40,333 nucleotides of DNA from Pseudomonadota bacterium (GTDB lineage Bacteria; Pseudomonadota; Alphaproteobacteria; Micropepsales; Micropepsaceae), in assembly GCA_021804785.1 (NCBI GenBank), contig JAJZGY010000020.1, forward strand, positions 1-40,333, written 5' to 3'. The notes under the pieces are model-generated. The model was given only the letters and a program-made list of their open reading frames with translations. It had not been told where the DNA came from and did not search any database. The position numbers and the translations under genes were made by a program. Shown here piece by piece: positions 1 to 8,929 of this stretch (position 1 is the first letter of the stretch; each line of letters starts with the position of its first letter).

Positions 1-312
1 GGCGCGTTTCGTCGCACGTGACCCAGCTCCGCCTGCTTGATGCTGGGTTTGATTCTGGTGGGCGCCAACGTGTAGCGGAGGCTGCGCCCTGATGGGACCC
101 GCCTGGGGCGCGGAGGCCCCCAATGCAGCCCCCACTTGACGCGGGAAGAGCGCAGTCTGCTTGCTGAGACTGATTGCGCGCATCTGATCGGGTTTTTTCT
201 GGATGCCCATGCGTGGTGACGCGTTCTGACAGCTTGCCTTTGAGGGCAGTGGCCCCGGGGATTGCCCGGCCGTGGGCTAGGAGAGGGGAGCGGGGTTCGC
301 GATACTAGGGTC
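1..312. other. Left-edge region without a complete gene
   Basis: No complete gene is visible. One plus-strand frame stays open from the window edge to a TGA at 90-92 and reads as about 29 residues (ending RVAEAAP). It could be the 3' end of a gene that starts outside the window, but it is too short to identify. The rest (93-312) is GC-rich with no recognisable RNA gene. The 5' flank of the next gene contains an AGGG a few bases before its ATG at 313. Confidence 0.3.
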
Positions 313-1560
313 ATGAGATTTGCATCCGACAATGGAACCCTTGCCAAGCGTCACGCGCTCGCGCGCCGGCGACGCGTCGCCACTGGTCTTTTGCTTCTGG
401 CGGCGTGCGCCTTCATCCTTACACAGTTTCTACCCAACAGTTTTGGCGTGCGCCTGCTGGATGCTGCGTCAGAAGCCGCCCTCGTCGGCGGCCTTGCCGA
501 CTGGTTTGCGGTGACGGCGATCTTTCGTAGACCCCTCGGCCTTCCCATTCCCCACACCGCGCTCATTCCCAAACGCAAGGATGCCATCGGAGAGGCGCTC
601 GCCACCTTCGTACGCGACCGCTTTCTTGCTCCCGATCTTGTGGTGGCGCGCCTGCGTCAGAGCAATCGCGCCCGTCAGATTGCCGAGTGGCTGAGAAGTC
701 CTCCCGCAGCATCGTTCGTGGCAGAACGGGCCGCCGCGCTCCTGCCAGTTCTCCTGGAGACAAGCGATTCGCCGGCGACCCGGCGCCGTCTTCTTGCGCT
801 CGTCCAGCAGACTCTGGGCCGGATTGACGTCGCGCCGCTCTTCAGCGCGGCCATCGATGGGCTCATCGCGTCCGGGCGCCATGTGATTCTGATCGACATG
901 GGGGTTGAGCTCGCCCGCACCTCGCTTGAGACACTTGAACCCATATTTCTGGCCAACGTCGCAGCGCGGACCGGACGGTTCTTTCCGGCCTATTTTGATC
1001 GCAAGATCGCCGATGGTCTGATCTTCGGCTTGCGTCACTGGCTGGACAGGATTGCAACACCGACAAGTGAGGAACGGGCGGAGGTCGAAGCCTGGCTGCG
1101 GCGCAGCCTCGAAAACCTCAAATACGCGCCGGGCTATCCGGCTCTGATGAACGAGCTGCGCCTTGCGATCTTCGAAAACCCTGCACTTCATACCTTCTTC
1201 ACCTCCGCAGTTGATGAACTACGTCACGAGATTGAAGCCGATCTGACTGCGCATGAGCCAAAACTTCCCCTCCTGCTGGCCAGAGGCACCGAGCGCCTCG
1301 GCGCGGCGCTGGCCGAAAGTCCCGAACTGCAGGGTTATCTGAACAGCGCGCTCGAACGGCTCGTCACCGACTACATTGCTCCCTGGCGCTCGGCCATCAG
1401 CCAGTTCATCGCCGATGTGGTTGCCTCCTGGGATACGGCCACGATCGTTGAGGTCATTGAGCTGGAGGCGGGCAGTGATCTGCAGTTCGTGCGTATCAAC
1501 GGCACAGTGGTGGGCGCCTTGATTGGCATCCTTCTGTTTCTGATTGCCCGGATGCTGTGA
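313..1560 (+). CDS. DUF445 family inner-membrane protein (YjiN-like)
   Basis: A 415-residue protein of the DUF445/YjiN family, whose biochemical role is not established. An N-terminal membrane helix (about residues 20-45, rich in L/A/F) is followed by the family signature region: GGLADWFAVTAIF, then RRPLGLPIPHTALIPKR. A long alpha-helical middle part follows, and a second hydrophobic helix (VVGALIGILLFLIARML) closes the protein, so both ends are probably anchored in the inner membrane. The frame is open upstream to a TTG at 262, but the ATG at 313 has an AGGG at suitable spacing and places the hydrophobic helix normally. Its stop lies two bases from the stop of the convergent phospholipase gene. 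Family assignment is firm; function is unknown. Confidence 0.88.
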   Translation: MRFASDNGTLAKRHALARRRRVATGLLLLAACAFILTQFLPNSFGVRLLDAASEAALVGGLADWFAVTAIFRRPLGLPIPHTALIPKRKDAIGEALATFVRDRFLAPDLVVARLRQSNRARQIAEWLRSPPAASFVAERAAALLPVLLETSDSPATRRRLLALVQQTLGRIDVAPLFSAAIDGLIASGRHVILIDMGVELARTSLETLEPIFLANVAARTGRFFPAYFDRKIADGLIFGLRHWLDRIATPTSEERAEVEAWLRRSLENLKYAPGYPALMNELRLAIFENPALHTFFTSAVDELRHEIEADLTAHEPKLPLLLARGTERLGAALAESPELQGYLNSALERLVTDYIAPWRSAISQFIADVVASWDTATIVEVIELEAGSDLQFVRINGTVVGALIGILLFLIARML

Positions 1561-1562
1561 GC

Positions 1563-3050
1563 TTACAGATAGGGCAGGAGGAGACGCATCGCGGCATCGC
1601 GCAGGCGCTCGGGGAGGGGGGCATTGAGCAGAGCCTCCCGGTTGAGGGGCGTACTTGACTGTTCGATCCGCGCAAGCTTGCTGTCTATCTGCGCGGTCAA
1701 GGTGCGGTCATAGCATTCGAGCTCGAACTCGAAATTGAGTCTCAGCGAGCGCGTATCCCAATTACTGCTGCCAAAGCAGCAGAATTCACCATCGATGGTC
1801 ATCAGTTTGGCGTGCTGGAAGGGTGCAGGGGCCAGGGCGATGCAGGAAAGTCCATGCCGAAAGAAGCGCAGATGGGCCTTGATGGCCCAGTCGAGTGCTT
1901 TGTGATCGGTGTGTGCCGGTATCAGGATCTTCACGTCAGCTCCGCGCAGCTGGGCCTGATGGATGGCAAAGAGGAGGCGTTCATCAGGCAGGAAATACGG
2001 GGTTGCGATCCGCACGCGTCGCCGGGCCTGCCCCAGGGCTGCACCGAAGAGCGTCTCGGTGGTGTAAAGATCGGCGTCCGGTCCTGAGCGCACACCGCGG
2101 GCAAAGACCTCGCCCACCGGGGCGAGAGGTGGCCACCAAAGTTCGCCTTCGAGCACTTCGCCGGTGGTGAAGCTCCAGTCCCGGGCAATCGAATCCATGA
2201 TCTGATGCACTACCGGGCCTTCAACCCTGGCATGGAAGTCATCGACCCGTGCGCCGGCGTCGCTGTAGCTGGCGAGATTCTCATCGCCGATATTGAGGCC
2301 CCCGGCAAAGCCCAGATCCCCATCAATGACGAGGAGTTTCTTGTGGCTGCGCATGTTGAGAAAGGGCATGCGCCAGGGAAAATAGGTGTGCAGGAAGCGG
2401 GCCGCTGGCACGCCTGCGGCCCGCAATTGCCGCCAGGCAGGGCTACGAAAATATCCCCCGCCAATGCCATCGATGAGCACGCGCACAGCAACGCCGCGCT
2501 GTCTGGCCTGGCCCAGGGCTTCGACAAATTGCCGACCGATCCCATCGTCGCGAAAGATATAGGCGCTCAGAGCAACGCTTCGGCGGGCGGACCTGATGGC
2601 CTCCAGCATCACCGGATAGGCCTCATCCCCCCCGTGCAGAAGCGTGATCCGGTTGCCGGTGCAAAGGGGGCTGGTATTGAGGCGGCCACCAATGGCGGCA
2701 AGCTTGGCGATGGGCTCGGGCAACTGTGGTTCGGGGGGCGGTATACCGGCCGCTACCGGCTCCTGTTCCAGGCGATGTAGGCGTAAGGCCCGGCGGGTCA
2801 CGCGGTTGATGCCAAAGATGTAGTAGAGAAGCCCTCCTGCCAGGGGGACGAGCCAGGTGATGCCGATCCATCCCAGGGCCGAGCGGACGTCTGCCTTGCG
2901 CAGGAGTACGTGGCCACTGACAAAAGCCGCCGTCGCAAGGTAGATGAGGATGAGGACCAGAACTTCCGGCCGGGTCAGCCCATGAACGGGAATGAACGAC
3001 AGGAGCATCATGGCAGATCCGGCCCAGCCTTTTTTGTGTGACGACACCAT
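1563..3050 (-). CDS. cls: Cardiolipin synthase-like phospholipase D protein
   Basis: A protein of about 495 residues with two PLD domains. Two hydrophobic N-terminal helices (PEVLVLILIYLATAAFVSG and LGWIGITWLVPLAGGLLYYIFG) match the membrane anchor of bacterial cardiolipin synthases. The first HKD motif is HKKLLVID followed by GFAGGLNIGDE, and the second is HAKLMTID followed by GSSNWDTRS, so both catalytic halves look intact. Enzymes of this family condense two phosphatidylglycerol molecules, or PG with PE, into cardiolipin at the inner membrane. The frame is open to a TTG at 3080. ATGs lie at 3050 and 3011 and neither has a strong ribosome binding site, so the start is uncertain. It is divergent from the EEP-fold gene. 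A phosphatidylserine synthase-like or transphosphatidylase role is a lesser alternative. Confidence 0.88.
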   Translation of the reverse strand: MVSSHKKGWAGSAMMLLSFIPVHGLTRPEVLVLILIYLATAAFVSGHVLLRKADVRSALGWIGITWLVPLAGGLLYYIFGINRVTRRALRLHRLEQEPVAAGIPPPEPQLPEPIAKLAAIGGRLNTSPLCTGNRITLLHGGDEAYPVMLEAIRSARRSVALSAYIFRDDGIGRQFVEALGQARQRGVAVRVLIDGIGGGYFRSPAWRQLRAAGVPAARFLHTYFPWRMPFLNMRSHKKLLVIDGDLGFAGGLNIGDENLASYSDAGARVDDFHARVEGPVVHQIMDSIARDWSFTTGEVLEGELWWPPLAPVGEVFARGVRSGPDADLYTTETLFGAALGQARRRVRIATPYFLPDERLLFAIHQAQLRGADVKILIPAHTDHKALDWAIKAHLRFFRHGLSCIALAPAPFQHAKLMTIDGEFCCFGSSNWDTRSLRLNFEFELECYDRTLTAQIDSKLARIEQSSTPLNREALLNAPLPERLRDAAMRLLLPYL

Positions 3051-3163
3051 AAGCCAGCGCGGAGCTGAACCGTTGCGCAAAGTTCCGCGTTGACGCCGTG
3101 GGGTACCAACTCCATATACCGGGCATGCATGCGCGGTTGAATGGGCCTAAGCCAAGCGAGCAA

Positions 3164-3808
3164 ATGACGGTCGACGGGCCTGCCGGCGTCCCGCGGTCTG
3201 TGCTGCGGGTGGTGAGCTGGAACCTTTTGCGCCTGGTGGGCGCGGGGGTCGAGGACGTGGCCGAGCTGATTGGCCGCTACCAGCCCGACCTGATGCTGAT
3301 GCAGGAAGCGACTGCCGAAGTTGGCGCCCTGCCGGAGCTGGTAGGTGGCACCCTTCACCGCGAGCCGATGGACCGGCGGGTCTATGGCCTTGCCGCCTGG
3401 AGTTCGCGCCCCCTGCCACCGCCTTCGGCATTGCCGCTGCCGGTCTCCCGCATGCCCGGGAGGGTGCCGCCCCGCCTGTCCCAGATCATCAGTTTTGCCG
3501 GCGTTACCTTCGCCAATGTGCATTTGAGCCATGGCCAGCTTTTGAACCGGATGCAACTCCTGCGTATCGTGCGCAACATAGAGGGGCCGTTGGCCATTAT
3601 CGGTGACTATAATGCCGTGGGGCCCATTCGCATGCGCGGGTTTCGGGATATTGGCCCGCGTGAGCCCACCCACACCGCCAACATCATTCCCTTCCGTCTT
3701 GATCGCTGCATGGCCCGGGGCATCGATTGTCGGGTGGCGCAGGTCGCTGACCGCGGGCCTTCGGATCATCATCCGATTGTTCTGGATCTCGGCGTGGCCG
3801 AAGGCTGA
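3164..3808 (+). CDS. Endonuclease/exonuclease/phosphatase (EEP) family protein
   Basis: About 214 residues with the order of motifs of the EEP fold (DNase I, exonuclease III, inositol phosphatases): VVSWNLL (Asn), QPDLMLMQEA (metal-binding Glu), NVHLSHG, GDYNAVG (catalytic Asp/Asn) and SDHHPI (Asp-His pair) near the C-terminus. The catalytic set is therefore complete, although the protein is short for the family. No signal peptide is evident. Possible starts are GTG 3098, ATG 3125 and ATG 3164. The last leaves only a short lead before the first strand and is preferred, but none has a clear Shine-Dalgarno. The gene is divergent from the phospholipase D gene. Whether it acts on nucleic acid, phospholipid or another phosphoester cannot be told from sequence. 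Confidence 0.82.
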   Translation: MTVDGPAGVPRSVLRVVSWNLLRLVGAGVEDVAELIGRYQPDLMLMQEATAEVGALPELVGGTLHREPMDRRVYGLAAWSSRPLPPPSALPLPVSRMPGRVPPRLSQIISFAGVTFANVHLSHGQLLNRMQLLRIVRNIEGPLAIIGDYNAVGPIRMRGFRDIGPREPTHTANIIPFRLDRCMARGIDCRVAQVADRGPSDHHPIVLDLGVAEG

Positions 3809-4061
3809 GCACAATCTCGCGATTTAGACCTTTGGTTCGGATGCGAAATCTTTCGCCTGCGCGGCGCCCCCGCCAGCGCGAGACGTGAACTCAATGTCTG
3901 TGGTCCCTGACGTCCTGCCTGTCGTCAAAGCTGCGAGCCGTTCGCAGGCTTGCGTGAACGATTGGCGGCAACTGCGACAGGATGTGCGGGAAAAAAGAGT
4001 GAGGATAGATTTGCCGTGCTGACTGGAATAGTAGACGGGCGTTGCAATCGGAAGACACGCT

Positions 4062-4772
4062 ATGGAAAACGCACGCAAAGACCTTGGTCGGCTAAGTGAT
4101 CTGGAAGCCATCGACAAGCTTCTCACTGTGAGCGGACAGAAGCTTCTCGATGTCGGTTGCGCCTCTGGTGCGCAGGACCGTGAACTGGTAGCCCGTGGTG
4201 CAAGCGTGCTCGGGGTTGAACCTGATCCCATCCAGGCAGAGAAAAACCGCAATGCCAAGCCGCTTGCAGGACTTCAGTTCGCCGAAGCTCGCGCACAGGC
4301 GCTGCCGGCCGAAGATCGGAGCATGGACGGTGTTTTCTTCTTCCGTTCTTTGCACCACGTTCCGATGGATGCGATGGACGCCGCGTTCGCCGAAGCGGCG
4401 CGGGTTTTGAAGCCAGATGGGCTCTTGTGGATTGTTGAGCCGGGTATGACGGGAACACATTTTCCGCTGATGCGCCCCTTTCATGATGAGACCGTAGTGC
4501 GCAACGCCGCACAGGCAGCCCTGGCCCGTAACGGCAACAAGCTTTTCGAGAGCGTTGAGCTGTTCACGTACTTCGTTTATCCGCGCTTTGCGGATTTTGC
4601 GACCTTCGTGAATCAGGTCACGGGGCAGACCTTCAATAACATCCAGCGCAGCCAGGTCGAGACCGACGGCGTGCGCGCAGCCTTCGAGGCGGGTCGTACC
4701 AAAGACGGTGACTATGAATTCGAGCAGCCAATGCTCCTTAATATCTACCGTCAGCCCAAGACAGCGCGCTGA
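4062..4772 (+). CDS. Class I SAM-dependent methyltransferase
   Basis: A 236-residue methyltransferase of the Methyltransf_11 type. Motif I is LLDVGCASGAQD (about residues 28-40, the SAM-binding glycine loop), followed by the acidic end of strand 2 in VLGVEPDP. Motif post-II/III is DGVFFFRSLHHVP, and ARVLKPDGLLWIVEPG is the usual strand-5 region. The C-terminal 90 residues are less conserved. No substrate can be assigned. It stands alone: upstream is a 250-base gap and downstream the convergent end of the pilus operon. The ATG at 4062 fits the domain boundary, with only a weak purine stretch (GGAAG) upstream. Confidence 0.88.
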   Translation: MENARKDLGRLSDLEAIDKLLTVSGQKLLDVGCASGAQDRELVARGASVLGVEPDPIQAEKNRNAKPLAGLQFAEARAQALPAEDRSMDGVFFFRSLHHVPMDAMDAAFAEAARVLKPDGLLWIVEPGMTGTHFPLMRPFHDETVVRNAAQAALARNGNKLFESVELFTYFVYPRFADFATFVNQVTGQTFNNIQRSQVETDGVRAAFEAGRTKDGDYEFEQPMLLNIYRQPKTAR

Positions 4773-4864
4773 CAGGCAGTGCTGTACCCCGCTACGGGGG
4801 CATCAGATATGCCGATAAGGTCTGAGCAAGGACAGCTCGGATCCGGACCACGTCCGCGAGCGGT

Positions 4865-5242
4865 CTAATAGGTGATGGTCAGGACGGCGAGAGATCGCCC
4901 CTCGATGGTTTGATGTCGTTGCGTGGTGTGCCCGCCCAGATTGGGAACGGCTATGGCTGCCGTCCGAACAGCGATCACGGGTGAAATCCCGCTGGCACAG
5001 AACGCGACGAGCGGGGCGGAAATCGCATGCTCCACCACAGCCCTTTGAAGGAGTGTCGGCGCGATGGCGCTGGGTGCTGCGACCTCGCAGTGTGAGACGA
5101 CGTTTGCGCTGATGCCAAAGCGCGCGGTGGCTGATGAACCTGCCCGCGTCCCGGCGCGGGCGATCGATACCGGATGCACAAACCCGAGGACACTCGCTTC
5201 GACGAGTGCCGCAACGGCAAAGCAGCCAAGACCCGTGCGCAT
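4865..5242 (-). CDS. Short SCPU (spore coat U)-like pilin-like protein
   Basis: A 125-residue exported protein at the distal end of the pilus operon. A hydrophobic N-terminus (FAVAALVEASVLGFV) suggests a signal peptide. The mature part starts like a Csu-type subunit (FGISANVVSHCEV), has a second Cys in LVAFCASGISP, and ends in VLTITY, matching the terminal strand (VTATITY, VTVTY) of the two larger pilins in the same cluster. The middle of the usual SCPU domain, with the LNYALYQD and LTVYGQ strands, is missing, so it is a reduced domain. It may be a minor, terminating or periplasmic subunit. It is separated from the preceding pilin gene by 130 bases with a hairpin. Coding status is likely but homology is inferred from the ends only. 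Confidence 0.6.
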   Translation of the reverse strand: MRTGLGCFAVAALVEASVLGFVHPVSIARAGTRAGSSATARFGISANVVSHCEVAAPSAIAPTLLQRAVVEHAISAPLVAFCASGISPVIAVRTAAIAVPNLGGHTTQRHQTIEGRSLAVLTITY

Positions 5243-5298
5243 CGGATACCCCCGGTTCCTAAGCGCTATTCAATCCTGCATTGCTTACGGAGACGTTA

Positions 5299-5320
5299 GC
5301 CGGAGGATATGATCTCCGGC
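5299..5320. terminator. Hairpin between two pilin genes
   Basis: Perfect 7-bp inverted repeat, GCCGGAG and CTCCGGC, around the 8-base loop GATATGAT. It lies just after the second SCPU pilin gene and before the short pilin-like gene on the minus strand. There is no T-run, so it may be an attenuating or mRNA-stabilising stem rather than a full terminator. Confidence 0.35.
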
Positions 5321-5372
5321 GCAGGCTCCGCTGCGGATCTATCAAAAAGCCTAGTCGTGTTGCAGCTATCTT

Positions 5373-5864
5373 TCAATAGGTGACGGTAACGACTATCGAG
5401 TCCGAATAATTTCCCGCCCGGATCAATTGTTGGGGCGTAATTTGCCCGTAAACCGTCAGATCCGTGCGTTGACGTCGACGCGTGGCCTTCATGGATCCGG
5501 ACACCGTGCTGCTGCCGCCGGTGCCATCCCCCCAGACTGTCGTGTGAGCATTATCACTGTAGAGATTATAGGCAAGCTGGTCGCCTGCGCCCAGCATGAG
5601 GCGAATGCCGTAATTGCCTGAAAGACCGCTGCTCAGAGCCACTGTATAGGTCACGAGTTCTGGGCTTCCGGTGGTCCAGCAGGACAGACGCAGCTGTGAT
5701 GTCGAGCTTGTCGGCGTTGCAGAGATAGGATCAAAATTGCCGAAGCGCAGTCCGGTCGCCGATACCGAACAGATGCAGGACAGGCAGGCCGCGGACGCAG
5801 GGATGCCTGAGCCTGATGCAAGAATGAGTGCAAGTACCAGTCGCGTACGAAAATGTCCGGACAT
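5373..5864 (-). CDS. Csu-type SCPU-domain pilin, probable tip or minor subunit
   Basis: A 163-residue secreted SCPU (spore coat U) domain protein. A signal peptide (RTRLVLALILASGSGIPASA) precedes a cysteine-rich start (CLSCICSVSATGLRFGNFDP). The usual inner strands are present (LRLSCWTTGSPELVTYTVAL, LAYNLYSDNAHTTVWGD, LTVYGQ) and the protein ends SIVVTVTY. The frame is open upstream to 5966, but the ATG at 5864 shares its A with the usher stop (TGATG) and has a perfect AGGAGG nine bases ahead, so translational coupling is clear. Its place after the usher is that of the CsuE tip adhesin, but CsuE has two domains and this protein has only one. It therefore lacks an obvious receptor domain. Confidence 0.85.
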   Translation of the reverse strand: MSGHFRTRLVLALILASGSGIPASAACLSCICSVSATGLRFGNFDPISATPTSSTSQLRLSCWTTGSPELVTYTVALSSGLSGNYGIRLMLGAGDQLAYNLYSDNAHTTVWGDGTGGSSTVSGSMKATRRRQRTDLTVYGQITPQQLIRAGNYSDSIVVTVTY

Positions 5865-8197
5865 CAATGTCCTCCTATGGGTTCGCAGACAAGGGGGCCG
5901 ATCCGCGGCTGCAGAACCCCTCTTGGGAAAGTGGGGACTCGAACCCGGCAATCTCCCCCGGCCCATGTCGCTGACAGCATGCTTCCGTCGTGGACATCTT
6001 CCACATAGACATCGCCATCATACCCTGAGAATGCGGCGTCGGCACGCCCGTCGACCGTTATGGAAACACCGGCAGGGAAGGGACGGCCTCCTGGCAGCAG
6101 CAGCAAGATCACCGCACCATCAGATTTGTGAACCGGGAATTTGGCCACAACACCCGTACCGTAGGCAGGAACGAGCGTGAGCGTAGAGCGTGTCATGGTT
6201 GCCGACAGCGGCAGGTCGCGCGGATCGATCCGGATGTGATTGTTCTGGTAAGGAGCGAGCTGAGGCAGCGGCAGGCGCCCGTTCGCATCCGTCCGTCCGA
6301 CGAGCTGGTTTTCCTGATAGACACGTACATCTGGGTACCCCGGAACTGATGCCACACCGAAGGCGGAACCCAGATCGCGCGCGGCAAAGATGCTGCCGTC
6401 ACTATAGGCAAGCGAGCCATCACTCAGGAGTCTTGCCGCAAGCCCGTTCTGCGTGTCGGCGACATCCGCGGTAAGGGTGCTCACACTGTTGTGCCAGGTA
6501 AGGGTTCCGTCAGCGCGGGTATAACTGCCTGGGGTCGCGCTCAGGTCATATCCGACGCCGCTGCCGAAGGGGGCACTTTTCTGGTACTCGAGGTGCCCGC
6601 TCGTGCCCAAGGAGTTGGAATTGAATCCTGCGTCCGCGGATGCCCGGTTGCCTAGGGGCACGGTGAGCAAAAGTCCGACGGCGGTCGCAGAGCCTCCCGG
6701 ACTGCTGTGACTGAACTGCGCAAAGGCATTGACATAAACGCGATCTGAAACCGGCACGCTGTAGCTCAGTCCCACGACCTGGGTGCGGGAGTGATCAGCT
6801 GTCGCAAGCAGTGTGAAATTTGCCGCGACTTCCCCGAATCTGCCGAGTGAGAGACTGGCATAGGCTTCTCCCTGTTCCTGGTATTGCGCGGCGACAAAGG
6901 TGACACCGGTTGGAAGATAGCGTTGGCTTGCGACCTGGTAGCTGAGCGATGCGCTCCATATCCGCCCGATGTAGCTGTAGGCGGCCCGCCCCAATACGCC
7001 ATCGCCGCGTCCGCTGTGACTTCCTGCAAGCGCTGCCGAAAATTCGCCGAGGGCAGGGATGACGAAGGTCGCATCGATCCCAGCTACCTGGGTCGTCGAG
7101 CCGATGTCGACATGACCCTCGGCGGTGAGATCATTGGTAAGCCCGCGCCGATAGTTTGCGCTGGCAAGTGGCGTTGCGTAGTCGAAGCTGCGCTGGGTAT
7201 AGCCATCGCGCAGCACGCCGAGGCTCACCGAGTAGTCGTCAAGCCCGGCTTTGAGCAGATGCGATGAGGCGTAATAGGGAACGGTGATGGTCTGCTGAAC
7301 TCCGAGGACATTGGCAATGGTAAATGCGATATCGCCGGAGCCTGTCACGGCCGGGATCTGCTGGATGTCGAAGGGACCCTGTGGCACTGTACTGCTGAAG
7401 CGCAGTGCATCATTGACATAGGCCTGTACGGTTGACGGCAGTGCCGCCTGTCCGGAAAAGCTTGGCATGGGAATGTAGATGAACTGTGGCTGGAGCGTGA
7501 AGTCGGTGCCGAACTGGAGCCCGCCGAAGCGCACCGGACTTGCCCAGTCGGTTCCGCGCGAGATGGCGTCGCCCAGGGTTAGCCGCGTCATGGTGTCGGG
7601 ATCATCGTGGACGAGACTCGTGTCCAGGCGGATGAGATGGTTCGCGGTCGAACCCGTCGTACCCGTGATCGGCAGCGACATGGTGTTGGTGATAACGCCC
7701 CAACTGTCCGACAGGGCGGTATCGAGAAAGGTGCCGGCTGAGACTTGTCCCCCGGATAGCTGCGCGCTTCCTACATAATTGAGGAACACGGAGGGAGTGG
7801 CGGGAGTGATCGCGTGTTTGATCCGGGCTCCGCCAACATAGACGCTGGGCAGGCGTTGTGCCGGCGGCAGGGTGAGGACGAGGGTCTGGCTTGGCGCATC
7901 GATGCGCAAGTCCAGTTGGGGAACTGCCGACAGATCGAAATAGGCCGTGCCCGCCTCCTCGATCCGGCCCGTTGGCGGTTCGCGAATGCGCCAGGCGCGC
8001 AGCTCTCGGCTTGTAACGAAGACCCGGCCATCCTTTTGCAGTATCCGGACGACACCTTCCCTGGTGCCGTTGAGCTCCACCGAAAGCAGGAGGATCTGTG
8101 CGCCCCGCACAGGGGCTGGCGCTTGAGCCTGGGCGGTCCCGTCCATCAACAAGCCACAGCCGAGGACGAGAACGAATCTACTCAGACCCCTCAGCAT
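5864..8197 (-). CDS. csuD: Fimbrial outer-membrane usher (CsuD-like)
   Basis: A 777-residue usher of the Csu/archaic chaperone-usher class. A signal peptide ending TAQAQA is followed by the N-terminal periplasmic domain (about 30-140, VELNGTREGVVRILQKDGRVFV). A long beta-barrel region (about 150-640) holds the plug-like segment around VQAYVNDALRFSSTVPQGPFDIQQIP. C-terminal domains include GYPDVRVYQENQLVGRTDANGRLPLPQLAPYQNN, the conserved conduit-forming region. It receives chaperone-subunit complexes in the periplasm and assembles them into a surface fibre. It overlaps the chaperone gene by 20 bases and the downstream pilin by one, showing a single operon. Length is normal for the class and no frame break is seen. 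Confidence 0.93.
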   Translation of the reverse strand: MLRGLSRFVLVLGCGLLMDGTAQAQAPAPVRGAQILLLSVELNGTREGVVRILQKDGRVFVTSRELRAWRIREPPTGRIEEAGTAYFDLSAVPQLDLRIDAPSQTLVLTLPPAQRLPSVYVGGARIKHAITPATPSVFLNYVGSAQLSGGQVSAGTFLDTALSDSWGVITNTMSLPITGTTGSTANHLIRLDTSLVHDDPDTMTRLTLGDAISRGTDWASPVRFGGLQFGTDFTLQPQFIYIPMPSFSGQAALPSTVQAYVNDALRFSSTVPQGPFDIQQIPAVTGSGDIAFTIANVLGVQQTITVPYYASSHLLKAGLDDYSVSLGVLRDGYTQRSFDYATPLASANYRRGLTNDLTAEGHVDIGSTTQVAGIDATFVIPALGEFSAALAGSHSGRGDGVLGRAAYSYIGRIWSASLSYQVASQRYLPTGVTFVAAQYQEQGEAYASLSLGRFGEVAANFTLLATADHSRTQVVGLSYSVPVSDRVYVNAFAQFSHSSPGGSATAVGLLLTVPLGNRASADAGFNSNSLGTSGHLEYQKSAPFGSGVGYDLSATPGSYTRADGTLTWHNSVSTLTADVADTQNGLAARLLSDGSLAYSDGSIFAARDLGSAFGVASVPGYPDVRVYQENQLVGRTDANGRLPLPQLAPYQNNHIRIDPRDLPLSATMTRSTLTLVPAYGTGVVAKFPVHKSDGAVILLLLPGGRPFPAGVSITVDGRADAAFSGYDGDVYVEDVHDGSMLSATWAGGDCRVRVPTFPRGVLQPRIGPLVCEPIGGH

Positions 8198-8918
8198 CGC
8201 CGCCGGCGCCTACTACGAGCTTGCGCTCCACGGAGGCGCTATCCGTCTCCGCATTCAGGGTAACGGTCGTGCCGGAGGCGAGGGCCGCAGTTTCGGGCAG
8301 TGTCCAGCTGTGCCGCTGACCGGCCAGTACATAGGCCGGCTTGTCGAGTGTGACGAGGAGGTGTCCCTGCGCCCCGGTGATCCTGAGACGTCCGATTTCG
8401 ATATGGGCGGTGCCACGATTGATCGCCTGCAGCTGCAACCGCGCACCATGAACGCGGCGGAGCGACCAGAGGACGTCCGGCTTGTCGTTCGGGCTTTCGA
8501 CGAAGATCGGGACGCTGATATTCAGTACCGTCTGCACCTCTCCTGCCTGCAGAAGACGCTGTTCGGGTACCTGGGTGATCAGCACGCGATAGGTTCCCTC
8601 GCTGTTGGCGGGCGGCCGTTCCAGTCCGAAGCGCACGATCTGAGTGGCGCCGGCGGCGAGTCGGAAGCCTGGCGGGTTGGCTACGAGGTCATCTGTCGGC
8701 GAAAGCACGTCCTTGCCGTTGTCCTGCGTCCAGTGACGCAGACGTATCTGCATCAATACGCCGGTGTCGCCGCCGTTCTTTACCTCAAGAGAGGCTATGG
8801 GTGCCTTGGCAGAAAGTGTGACCCGTACCGGCGTGACGATGATATTGGCTGCCGAGGCTGGTAGGGCTGCGAGAAAAAGACCGGCCAGCATCCAGCTCCC
8901 CAATGGCCATCTGCGCAT
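8178..8918 (-). CDS. csuC: Periplasmic pilus-assembly chaperone (CsuC-like)
   Basis: A 246-residue periplasmic chaperone. The signal peptide (LAGLFLAALPASA) is followed by an immunoglobulin-like N-domain (IIVTPVRVTLSAKAPIASLEVKN, FRLAAGATQIVRFGLERPP, TYRVLITQVPE, then the alternating hydrophobic strand VQTVLNISVPIFVE). The C-domain runs from about residue 145. Such chaperones hold single pilins by donor-strand complementation and hand them to the usher. It follows the major pilin gene by 11 bases and runs 20 bases into the usher gene. The composition of the region before the G1 strand suits the archaic Csu type rather than classical FimC, an inference drawn mainly from the SCPU partners. Confidence 0.92.
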   Translation of the reverse strand: MRRWPLGSWMLAGLFLAALPASAANIIVTPVRVTLSAKAPIASLEVKNGGDTGVLMQIRLRHWTQDNGKDVLSPTDDLVANPPGFRLAAGATQIVRFGLERPPANSEGTYRVLITQVPEQRLLQAGEVQTVLNISVPIFVESPNDKPDVLWSLRRVHGARLQLQAINRGTAHIEIGRLRITGAQGHLLVTLDKPAYVLAGQRHSWTLPETAALASGTTVTLNAETDSASVERKLVVGAGGDAEGSE

Positions 8919-8929
8919 TTTCGACCGTC

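Noticed and set aside
4787-4799. CCCCG-CTA-CGGGG hairpin after the methyltransferase gene
   Set aside because: A stem of five pairs without a U-run is too weak to call a terminator.
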